NCBI RefSeq assembly: GCF_000003605.2
Contig: NW_003106598.1
Coordinates: 239,060 to 263,163 of the forward strand
Source: Saccoglossus kowalevskii
Lineage: Eukaryota > Hemichordata > Enteropneusta > Harrimaniidae
Direction: 5' to 3'
DNA length: 24,104 bases
In this document: positions 9,392 to 19,300 of the stretch, one piece after another
How the letters are laid out: every line of letters begins with the position of its first letter
Position numbering within the stretch: position 1 is the first letter of the stretch
Notes under the pieces: model-generated
Told to the model about the DNA's origin: nothing
The model's input: only the letters and a program-made list of their open reading frames with translations
The model's database searches: none
Made by a program: the position numbers and the translations under genes

Positions 9392-10414
9392 CTGGCCTTA
9401 TATTTTTGACAGCTGAATGAATTATAACGCCCTGTGTTATTGTCAGTTATCATACCTTATATTTATGAGAGATCAACTGAGTTACCTGACCTTATACTTA
9501 TGATAGTTAAAATGAGTTATCATGCCTTATGTTTATGACAGATTAAGTGAGTTATCTTACCTTAAATTTTGACAGATTAAGTGAGTTATCTTACCTTAAA
9601 TTTTGACAGATTAAGTGAGTTATCTTACCTTACATTTTGACAGATTAAGTGAGTTATCTTACCTTAAATTTTGACAGGTCAAGTGGCCTATCTTATCTAA
9701 TGTTAATGACAGATGAGATCAAGTGAGCTGGCTAATTTTATATTTTTGACAGATCAAGTGAGTTATCTTACCTTATATTGTTGATAGGTCAAATGAATCA
9801 CCTAACCTAATATTTATCACAGGTCAAGGGAGTTATCTTACCTTAAAATTCGACAGGTCAAATGAGTTACCTGACTTTATATGTTTGACAGGTCAAATGT
9901 GTTACCTGACCTTATATTTTTGACAGGTCAAATGAGTTACCTGACTTTATATGTTTGACAGGTCAAATGAGTTACCTGACTTTATATGTTTGACAGGTCA
10001 AGTCAAATGAGTTACAGTACCTGACTTTATATGTTTGACAGGTCAGGTCAAATGAGTTACCTGACCTTACATTTTTGACAGGTCAAATGAGTTATCTTAC
10101 TTTAAATTTCGACTGGTCAAGTGAGTTACCTGACCTTATATTTTTGACAGGTCAAATGTGTTACCTGACCTTAAATGTTTGACAGGTCAAATGAGTTACC
10201 TGACTTTATATGTTTGGCAGGTCAAATGAGTTACCTGACCTTACATTTTTGACAGGTCAAATGAGTTATCTTACTTTAAATTTCGACTGGTCAAGTGAGT
10301 TACCTGACCTTAAATTTTTGACAGGTCAAATGAGTTATATGACCTTATATTTCTGACAGGTCAAATGAGTTACCAGACCTTATATTTATCACAGGTCAAG
10401 TGAGTTACCTGACC
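9392..10414. repeat. About 35-bp minisatellite, roughly 29 copies
   Basis: A degenerate unit of about 35 bp repeats for 1 kb. Its core runs TTGACAGGTCAAATGAGTTA, then CCTGACCTTATATTT. Left-hand copies are more diverged (GACAGATTAAGTGAGTTATC), and three almost identical units run from about 9535 to 9675. One unit has a small internal duplication (AGGTCAAGTCAAATG near 9992) and the next reads GGTCAGGTCA. A higher-order duplication of about 174 bp (five units) is visible between about 10040-10165 and 10214-10340. Most units hold AGGTCA and an inverted TGACCT 11 bp apart. Confidence 0.95.
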
Positions 10415-11266
10415 ATAACACGATATAACTCGGCTTTGCAGTCGCAGTATAAACCTGCTATATAAAACTATACCGCTTAGGTAAGCTCTCGCAGTTATAA
10501 TATATGAGTGGTGAAATCTACACCATTCGATATTCAATTTTGTGATCATTATCAATTGCGGACTAACGTCACATGTCATGTCAAGATTTTATCCACGCAA
10601 TATCCACCCACGCTGTACAACGACAAACGTATCTACATTTTAATTCAAATCTCTGACTTACAATATTGAATTCATCATCAGCGGAGCTGACGTCACTGCA
10701 AATGTTCCCAGTTTGTAATCGGTTAATATAAGTATAATTGAAAAAAAAAGAGAAAACGTTATCTTGTTCAATTGTGCACGTACTGCCCTGTGTTTGGTAT
10801 TTTCAACGGATGTACCGCACCGCACTTTATCTGAAGCCTACGCGTACTGGTAGCATGTAACATTACTATGAACATTTTCTATTTTCGACATTATGAATTT
10901 GTTTCGTTTTATGGAGAAAAAATACAATACGTTTTACCAAATAAAATCTTAATTATTAAGTTATTGATCTTATATCATTTGAACTCTGCATATTTTTTAA
11001 TTGCGTTCAACTTCTGTCAGTCTCAATTCAAGACAAATGAAAATTATGCTTTGTTCCAATATTCATATGTAATCGGTAATTATGGAAATTATTGTATTGG
11101 CGTGCATATAGATTACATCTAGTTAAAATTTGATCCTAACATATTTCTGAATTTCTTTGTTAAAATCAATTGTTTTCAATTTGTTTCCAAAAGTCTTCAT
11201 TTGATCGTATTTGAAACGAGGGGAAATCGTATATATATATATTTTTTTTGTATGTGCAAATTGCAA
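10415..11266. other. Intergenic, with one CRE site
   Basis: No gene is seen. TGACGTCACTGCAA lies at 10688-10701 and recurs exactly at 14732-14745. A run of A (10741-10749) is followed by AT-rich sequence. The + strand frame at 10868-11122 is rich in F, Y, I and N, as expected of AT-rich DNA, with no family resemblance. Confidence 0.55.
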
Positions 11267-11290
11267 GTGCTAGTGCTAGTGTTAGTGCTG
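11267..11290. repeat. Hexanucleotide repeat (GTGCTA)n, 4 units
   Basis: Four consecutive hexamers are seen: GTGCTA, GTGCTA, GTGTTA and GTGCTG. They lie 10 bp upstream of the TA microsatellite and are probably part of the same slippage-prone tract. Confidence 0.85.
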
Positions 11291-11297
11291 ACACATA

Positions 11298-11300
<3 letters not shown>

Positions 11301-11364
<64 letters not shown>
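11301..11364. repeat. (TA)32 microsatellite
   Basis: This is an uninterrupted run of 32 TA dinucleotides. Open frames of alternating Ile-Tyr across it on both strands are artefacts of the repeat. The array is self-complementary and could form a cruciform, and its length in an assembly is often unreliable. Confidence 0.97.
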
Positions 11365-11366
<2 letters not shown>

Positions 11367-11460
11367 GCACGACTCCCAAATTAGCTTTGATGTAATAACA
11401 ACACCGTTAAATGCTGGCCCTGGCATACTATGTGTCAAGCTCAGCGACGTGTAGCGGCGG

Positions 11461-11727
11461 CACGTGACTACAACACTTCGACGTCGGCGCATAATTGTGT
11501 GTGACGTTTTGCAATTTTTCGCAATATGATGTGTTAACCTGCATCCCCAAATTATTCTATGCAGCTCCATTCCAGGCAAGTGCGCACATCACATTCAATA
11601 TGGAACACAGTTCATTTGTATTGGTCATGTGATTTGGACACTGTATTGGTCACGTGATTTGGCAAGAATTATGCATCAAATTAAATCCAATATCGAACGC
11701 CGTGGTTTATTGACATTAGTCACGTGA
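11461..11727. promoter_or_regulatory. Cluster of CACGTG (E-box) motifs with a 21-bp direct repeat
   Basis: CACGTG followed by A occurs at 11461, 11651 and 11721, and the variant CATGTGA near 11626. Two 21-bp direct repeats (11617-11637 and 11642-11662) share TGTATTGGTCA, an inverted CCAAT motif plus the E-box, and differ only at CATGTG versus CACGTG. GTCACGTGA matches the consensus for bHLH-zip factors such as the TFEB/USF type (family knowledge). No start site or gene is visible beside it, so a regulatory role is inference. Confidence 0.35.
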
Positions 11728-12344
11728 CAAGGCTGAATGTTTGTCTCGGGTAGATACCCTAAAACACACTGCGCTGCGCTAAAACAATATATTGAGTAAA
11801 TAAAATAAAAATTATGTCCCGCGTTTACACCGTTAGAGTTTTTGGTTATTGGTAAAAACTTTCATATAAATTCACAACTAATCTCTTCACAATTGCCACA
11901 CTGGAAGTTGTAACGACTGCCATGATGCATGAGTGTCAAATTATTTCTATACTTGAATTTGACAAATTGTTGTTATTTGATCTACTTGGTTCACCTCGTG
12001 GTTAATACTTAGGTTAATCTGTCAATTCAATATTTTACCGGATGCGGAACCATACTCGCATTGGCGCAAGATATGTATTCATTAGTGTTCAATTACAAAT
12101 TTCATTTATAATTAATAGCATAACTAACATATGAATAAATATGAAGATCCGTTGAAGATCACTGTTGGTGCGCGTCAGCTCATTTTAAAGTGTTTCATTA
12201 ATCGTAGTTACTTTAACTGCGCGCGCTTTAATGAAGAGGTAAAAATGTCTTGCACAATGTTATTTTTCTGTTGTGTAAATTGTGCTACTTTTGTCGCAAT
12301 GTTAGTTCTTTGACATGAGCCGTGTGTAATTGCTTCCGGTTTAT
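11728..12344. other. Intergenic, no gene recognised
   Basis: This is AT-rich sequence with short, unremarkable frames, including a 60-codon + strand frame at 12131-12313 without known motifs. I see nothing to annotate. Confidence 0.5.
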
Positions 12345-12588
12345 TTAAAGCGCGGGATTCGTCACCTGCGCATGCGTCAGATGGTCATAACGTGTTATTG
12401 TTCACAAACAAGTGTCTACCCATGAGCCTTTGCGTTCTACTGTGTGTTGTTATCACAACTTGGGCGTTGGCGCTGCAGGTCGGCGTCTTTTCTGTGCTGA
12501 GACAGCGCTTCCTGTGACGACACTACTCTACTTGGAACTCAATTCTCGCGCGTGCGCAGGTGACGACCCTCCCGCACATTCATTTTAA
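12345..12588 (-). mobile_element. MITE family B, long copy, reversed
   Basis: TTAA (12345-12348) is followed by AGCGCGGGATTCGTCACCTGCGCATGCGTC, with the terminal repeat starting at 12349. The inverted partner GCGCGTGCGCAGGTGACGACCCTCCCGC ends near 12574. A TTAA sits at 12585-12588 after a short decayed stretch. Internal blocks (TTGTTCACAAACAAGTG, then CATGAGCCTTTGCG) match the reverse complement of the intact copy at 21919-22077, so it lies on the minus strand. It is about 85 bp longer than that copy, with extra GC-rich sequence around 12460-12540. No protein is encoded. Confidence 0.82.
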
Positions 12589-15500
12589 AATCATTCCTCG
12601 TGCACAATTTCTTTATCGAATTCTAACCACGTCAGTACGAATCAAATTTCATATCACCCCCGATACCATGGGGAGCTAAAAAATTTACTTACTGAGGATT
12701 CATAAATCTTTTGTTTCGACTTCCATGGTTCAATTTTGCTGAGAGTACTGATCTGAGGATTATGTCATGGAACTTTGCCTCGGGGAAGCTTAATGTGCTT
12801 AAACGTTTTCCCGATAAGTCAAACTATTTATAACGGCACTTTTTAAAAAAAATAATCTTAGTAGCTTTCTAAAAATAGCACCGGTAGTATACATTGTGGA
12901 ACAGTGATGACGTGGGCTCCAATGGGATTTTGAACATTGAACATAATTTCTGACGTCCATCGAGGCAGAAACTATAGCTATTGTAACAAATGTGATTGTC
13001 ATTGTAGAGCATGCAATGCTAAAATCCACTTCCCGTCTTTCTGGGACAATTTCCGGTGAGAGTTATGTTGCTGACGCCAAATACGCGACAGACATAAATA
13101 CGTAGTAAGTGCCGGGAATTAATCTGCATTCCATTTATATAGCAATGCTTTCTTGTCAAAAACAGCGTTTTTTTTAGCGTGAGATTGTGTTTACTTATAA
13201 ATTATAGCTCATGCGCAAAAGGTGTTAATTTAATAACGCGCTGGTCACGTACTACGTACGTGGCACGCGACAAATGTACAGAGCAACATTTTGGAAATGA
13301 CAAACCAGCAACAAATTTTCACAGAAAACAGCTACAATAGAAAATGCTAGTACTAGTATTGTGTCTGAGTTTTTCGCACGTGACAGTCGTACACACTACG
13401 CTACTTTGTGTAAACCTCTTTTTGAGATTACCTGTGTGAGTGCGTGTGTCGGGGTATGAGTAAAATGTAAACGAGGCCCCCTATCTTATTGTCACGATCG
13501 CTGATAGTTGCCGTGTCAAGCATGTCGAACAAAGTGATTGGATGAAATTAGGTTATCAGCAGAATAGTATTAAATTAAATAAATGCATAGATGAAATCAA
13601 GCGTACGCTGTTATTTCTTCCACAACATGACACTGCTCAAACAGTTTGTTTGAGAATAATGACGTCACTGACTTGTCCGTGTTTCAGTGCACGTTCATAG
13701 ATAATGAATTATTCATATATGTCAGCAAAAGACATCAATCAATATACGTGTGACATGCACCATATCATCACTAATGCCACCTTTTAACCTTCATGTCACC
13801 CACGAATTAAAACAATGAATTGGCATGATAGTATTTTAATTAAAAAAAAATCTTGTCGGCAGACTCTTGTCAGAGAAAATCTTACTCGTGTACTTGGTGT
13901 TGTCAATTCCAATGCCACCACTCAGATTTAAAAAGCCGTTGAGCTTTTTGGGATATGAACGGGACTACTGTAACGAATTAACTGATTTGAGCTAAGGTAA
14001 ATACAAGTAAGGCGCGTACTCGAATGAACTGGGGGTAAAAGATTGAGTTGAAACCATATTGTATTTTAGGAATTTGTTTGCTTGAATACTGGTCAGATGA
14101 GCAAAGTCTGTCTACTGGTGTTAAACACATAAACACAAACTTGTAACATTTATGATTGATATGGAATGTTGAAGACCAAATTTGCAGCTCAGTATTCGTT
14201 CGATGACAAAAAATATCGTAATACGCATGTTCAATGATTGTTGTATGTACCAAATACATGCTTGTTAGAAAATTGCATTTTTTTCATCTAACGAAAAACA
14301 GTATTCAACGACAATGTTTAAAAATCTTTAAACTTGTTTAAAACTGTGAATGCGCGACCTCCCCTAGATGTACGTCACACATCCTGGTACTTTCTAGGAC
14401 ATTGAAGCCTATAACAACAATAATTTCCAAAATTATAACATTGATTTTTGTTTTGAACTTCAATGTCAAATGTTTAGATAAATATTGTGTGATGTTCAAG
14501 TACTGCGTGAAAGTCGCAGAAGGAACATCTGCCGCCAAAATCGAACAATTTGATTTTGAATTTAAATTTATTGTTTTATAGCATTATGCCGAAATGCCAA
14601 TCCTTGAAGAGAGTAATATTGTGTCGAGATACTCATCCTTCAGCAAAATTGACCGTCATCAAATGTGCATATCGAATTAAGCGTGGGAATACCTTGAAAT
14701 ACTTTTGTCGAATCCCACGCGATGTTTAAGTTGACGTCACTGCAACGCTATGACCTGTTTCACGTTAAGTTTCACGCATAACGCGGGATCTCACAATAAA
14801 CGGGAAATTAAACGAAAAATCTATTGAGAACTTTTCATTGGAATCAAAGTGTGTACTGCAATAAAGTATTATCGAGTACCCCCCCCCTCCCCCGCATGGC
14901 TGATGAAGAGTGGATTGCTACAGTGACTAGAGTAAATAGAGAAAGTACGCAGAAATCAAGAGACCACGAATTAAAAGGCTAGTGCATATTATTGGCAATA
15001 TCACTTACAGGCTGGATGTTATCGTCACTTGAATAAACGGAATGATTTCTCACATTTGGATTATAACGACGTGCGTAGACTCGGCAAGGTAGTTTAATTT
15101 GTACTCCGGTATTAAAATAGATAAGAAAATACGCTGAGCAGTATTGCTCGTCAGTTCTCTGTCGCTGCTCTGTGTGAGTAAACATGTGACCTGACATTGG
15201 ACATTGAAGTTAGGCTTGTATTTTACAAATAAAAAAAAAAGATGATACGATGTGTCGACGTCATTACGCCATATGTGACCGAGCGCTGAAACTGGGACGG
15301 TATATCGTGCTTTACGTCCGCGTCGGCTGCAATGACTCCACCTAGAACTGACGTTGTCTTTAGTTGTACTTTAGAGCGTATCGCATTAATAACTGAAGCA
15401 TGCATAGGTCAATTGCCGGCTGATAAATAAATTAATGATAACACCATGTAATCTGCACTGTTTACGATCAACGTGAATAATCCATATACTAGTATGTTAA

Positions 15501-15619
15501 GGTCGATCTCAAAATCCCAGTCAGTAACATATGGGGAAAATGTTATATATAATGTATGCGGTGTTTTTGTTCATGTCTATAGATGCATTACAAAAATACA
15601 ATATTATTAGTTGGGTTCA
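12589..15619. other. Intergenic or 5' intron of the CAT gene, no exon recognised
   Basis: No exon could be assigned. CRE octamers lie at 13660-13667 and 14732-14739, both continuing as TGACGTCACTG. A C-rich tract lies at 14879-14893. A 29-codon + strand frame starts at ATG 14896 (MADEEWIATV...) and ends at 14982. Minus-strand frames at 14979-15197 and 15223-15405 look somewhat protein-like but have no homology I recognise. If the CAT gene's first exon lies further upstream, this stretch would be intronic. Confidence 0.45.
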
Positions 15620-15670
15620 GTTTCCATAACGAAATCTCTTATCATTATGGTCTATGGAAACGCTGATAAG
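15620..15670. repeat. Two interleaved inverted repeats (9 bp and 7 bp)
   Basis: GTTTCCATA (15620-15628) pairs perfectly with TATGGAAAC (15653-15661). CTTATCA (15638-15644) pairs perfectly with TGATAAG (15664-15670). The arms alternate, as in an H-type pseudoknot. TGATAAG and CTTATCA are also canonical GATA-factor sites in opposite orientation. Which reading, if either, is meaningful cannot be decided here. Confidence 0.5.
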
Positions 15671-15821
15671 TGGGAATTTCATGCATATTATTCGACAGTT
15701 TTTTTTCCCAAAGCACATGCCAGTGTATTTATTTAGTCCACATACTGTTGAAACCAAATATTATCTGTGGAATATGCGCGAAAATATGCGTACATGTCAA
15801 TAACGTACGAGTAGATTTCAC

Positions 15822-15868
15822 CTTAAGATAATAATGATAATGTGCTGGAGGGTCTTCATTATCTCAAG
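15822..15868. repeat. 11-bp inverted repeat with GATA motifs
   Basis: CTTAAGATAAT (15822-15832) and ATTATCTCAAG (15858-15868) are reverse complements with one mismatch across a 25-nt spacer. Both arms contain AGATAA/TTATCT. It is the second GATA-bearing inverted repeat within 250 bp upstream of the first visible CAT exon. Confidence 0.45.
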
Positions 15869-16132
15869 ATGTTCCGCCCTCTTGTGACTGAAAACACGCT
15901 GTGAGCCTTTTTAAATAAACTATTTAAACAACTATTTACAATTAAATTTAAACTTCCCATTCCAAGACAATGTAGCCCCCAAAAAAACATCAGTCAGTTG
16001 AAAACAACTGTCATTAAGACGAGTAGTTGTATTCCCCGTAAATCACCAATGGCATCGTGCACGTTTGAAGGCCTTCCTGTCTTTCATTGTAATAATTCCA
16101 CGTCTTATATGTATTTATGTTGTATTTTGCAG

Positions 16133-16369
16133 GTGTATGCTATGCTGAGTTTGGAGTGCGTGTACCGAAAACTACGGGCTCTGCATATATGTACAGTTAC
16201 GTTACAGTGGGAGAGTTCTGTGCCTTTATCATTGGCTGGAACCTCATCTTGGAATATCTAATTGGTACCGCCGCCGGCGCAAGCGCGTTGAGCAGCTGTT
16301 TTGACTCCCTAGTTCATCACAAAATTAGCCATTTTATGTTGGATAATGTAGGCCAGTTCGGCATTCACA
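16133..16369 (+). CDS. SLC7A: CAT exon a: end of segment 2 through segments 3-4
   Basis: The acceptor TTTTGCAG precedes the exon. Its first two bases complete a Gly codon split with the missing upstream exon. It encodes (G)[38 protein letters not shown] and [19 protein letters not shown], then a poorly conserved extracellular stretch. The Glu of VTVGE is invariant in CATs and reported as essential in mouse CAT1. Vertebrate CAT1 has PKTGSAY and ILSY where this protein has PKTTGSAY and ILEY; I recall the latter forms from invertebrate CATs. The donor ACA|GTAAGA is strong. Reading on into the intron would add a short tail and stop near 16416. The exon ends after the first base of a Thr codon. 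Confidence 0.92.
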
Positions 16370-19300
16370 GTAAGACATTCGATTTGACATATTTCGATAT
16401 AATATGTGCAATGTAAATACACGTTGACGTTTGCAGCGGAAAAAATTCCATGTCAGTCTCCATATTTGCAATTGCAAATATTGTTTTTTGTCTTTATATC
16501 AAAATGTTTGAATATTCTTGAACTAACACTTGGTGGCAGTCGTGCAGTTTGTTTCGGAATGAGACGCTCTACGTTTCAGCACAGTCCCTCACAGTGTTGA
16601 GGAACTGTGGTTTCAGTTTATTTTTTTAGATGAACACTTGTCAATTGCAGGCAGAGGGTATATGACAAGTATGGGCACATCGGCCAAAATCATTCAACAC
16701 CCGGTACCGCAAACATGGCATAAAATGAAACATGAAAAGAGTCCTGCAAGAGTAAATATACATTTGTTCTTCACACAGCCAAGTCATACCCAGATCTGCT
16801 GGCTTGTGTCATTGTGATCGTCATGACACTGGTAATCACCGCAGGCGTTAAGAAATCAGTAGGCTTCAACAACGCCCTCAACGCCCTCAACGTAGCTGTC
16901 TGGGTGTTCATCATGGTGGCTGGTCTATTTTATGTGAAAAGTGAGAACTGGACCGACGGATTTATGCCATATGGGTTTTCTGGGGTGAGTGAATAATATG
17001 TCGATCGACGACGACAAAGCAAAAAATCTATGTTGATCGTAACTCGAAGTCCTGTTAACATCGAGTTACAATTTGGGCGTGGTTTCGCAAAAGTGGGCGT
17101 GGTTTCGCAAAAGTGGGCGTGGTCATTTCTGTAACTCGATGTTTTCGTAACTCGAACAATTCAGCATCTCGCTTCCACGCGTTGTTTACGTCGCTATGGG
17201 TCCTCTATATAGAACGCGGACGCGGTGCGACGACCGTAGCGCTTTAATTATCCAATCCTGTCGTTAGGCAATGTATCTGTAACTCCCAGCTAAGGAGTAG
17301 ATCACTAATATTCTAAGCAACGCACGAAATGGACGAATCTAGTGACCCAAAGGGGTCGCCCCTAAATCCATGATTAGTATACACGCATATCATACAATGC
17401 AATTCTGCACTGACGTCAGTGTGCGTCCCCTAACATCCTACATCCGCCTGCACCATAGAAGGAAAAATATATGAACAAACACAAGAGATTCATTAACTAT
17501 GAACTATGACGTACTACTGGAATGAATAATTTAGATTGCAGGAGGAATTGACCCATTAATAGGATGAATTGACAAACGTGAAACATCACATAAATAAATA
17601 ATTAGATTGAGTTGTTACTGTGCATACTAATTAAATAGTGTATATAGAATTGATTATTGAAATCACAGTCAATTAACATGGTTTGACACGCAACACGAAT
17701 GATATCTGCTCGATATTTGAGAAATCCTTCGATTCATTTTATTTCATGCGAATGTCTTTTAGTTCCAATCCGCGATTCTACTTCGAGCAATAGCAACCAT
17801 ACTTATTTATCTTTACATTTTCAACAGAAATTTAAATTGAACGGCAGTAGTAGATTATATATACAATTTTATAAATTTGTTGACCCTATTTTTTTCTGAT
17901 GAAATAAATCGCATTATCATGTACAACCATAGTCGCAGTGAAGCGTGTCACAGTCAGTCGTCTTGTATCGAAAGTCCGATTTTTGTGTAAACACGCAATG
18001 TATTTCCACGCGTTCTGTGCGTCGTATGGGACCCACTTTGGACTGAATGCGATGCAACCACTGTGGAAATTTAAGCAATGTTTAAAATTATTTAAGTTTA
18101 TTTTTCATATTTGTAGGTAATTACTGGAGCTGCCACGTGTTTTTATGCATTTATTGGATTTGATATCATCGCTACAACTGGTGAAGAAGCCAGACAACCG
18201 AGCAAATCCATCCCGATTGCCATAGTATTATCACTATTGATCTGCCTAACAGCATACGTCTCTGTCAGTATTATTTTAACGTTGATGGTACCTTACTACG
18301 ATATCAGCCCGGAATCGCCGCTTCTGGAGATGTTTGTACAGAATGATGCTTACTCTGCCAAGTATGTGGTCGCCATTGGTGCTATTTGCGGTCTTACTGT
18401 CAGTCTGTTAGGCTCACTGTTTCCAATGCCTCGAGTTATGTACGCCATGTCTTCCGATGGACTCCTTTTCAGGTAGGACCCTTGAAATATATACATATAG
18501 CAACACGACTGACTGACGTATGAGTATGTTGTGTCAATTTAGATTGAATAGGAGTACAATGTTCAATACACTATTTATCTTCCAATTTCGACTATTTCAT
18601 TGAATATAACACTTCTAGCTACGAACTAGATTGACCAACATGGCGAATTTGATGACGCACTTGGACGAAATCATCATGTCACAGCGAAACCCGTAAAAAC
18701 GCTTACCAGGAGTTACTATCTGTCTACAACCCGCGATCTATTTAAGAACTGTTTTTATTATGTATAATATTATTTCATGTGTAATTAGACGTGTCTCTAT
18801 TATTGTTTTCTTCAGATTTATGAGTCGTATCAATGACGTCACCAAAACACCGGCAATTGCAACAATTATATCAGGCTTTATCGCTGCTATAATGGCCTTA
18901 TTAATTGGACTGCAAGATTTAATTGAAATGATGTCCATCGGAACTTTGCTTGCGTATACAATTGTATCCATGTGTGTTCTCATTTTACGTTATCAACCGC
19001 ACGTGGACAGCGGCTTCGCGCTTCAGACCACCTCGGAATACGATATTGTTGAAGAAGAAGAGGAAGACGCCCTCGCCCGGCAGAAAAAAGAAGCCCAAGC
19101 TGCAATGTATGCCGGGGAGGAATCCGTGCTGAAGGAAGCTGGGCCAGAGAAACTGATCCCTAAAACCGACTCGGAGCAGGACGAAGCTCCGAAGATGCGC
19201 TACGGTGCTGTTGAACCAGAACCGGACAATTTCAAAACATACAACGAAGCAAACTTCACGCTCTCCCGCCTGCGCGAGGGGGCCTATAAATCGTACCACC

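Noticed and set aside
9392-10414. 35-bp repeats considered as a CRISPR array
   Set aside because: There are no spacers; the whole unit repeats with drift and block duplication, as in a minisatellite.
11166-11579. Minus-strand frame with a long Ile-Tyr run
   Set aside because: The run is the translation of the (TA)32 microsatellite.
14681-14720. GCGTGGGA ... TCCCACGC inverted repeat
   Set aside because: Eight-base arms with a 24-nt loop are weak, and there is no TTAA or direct repeat at the borders to suggest a mobile element.
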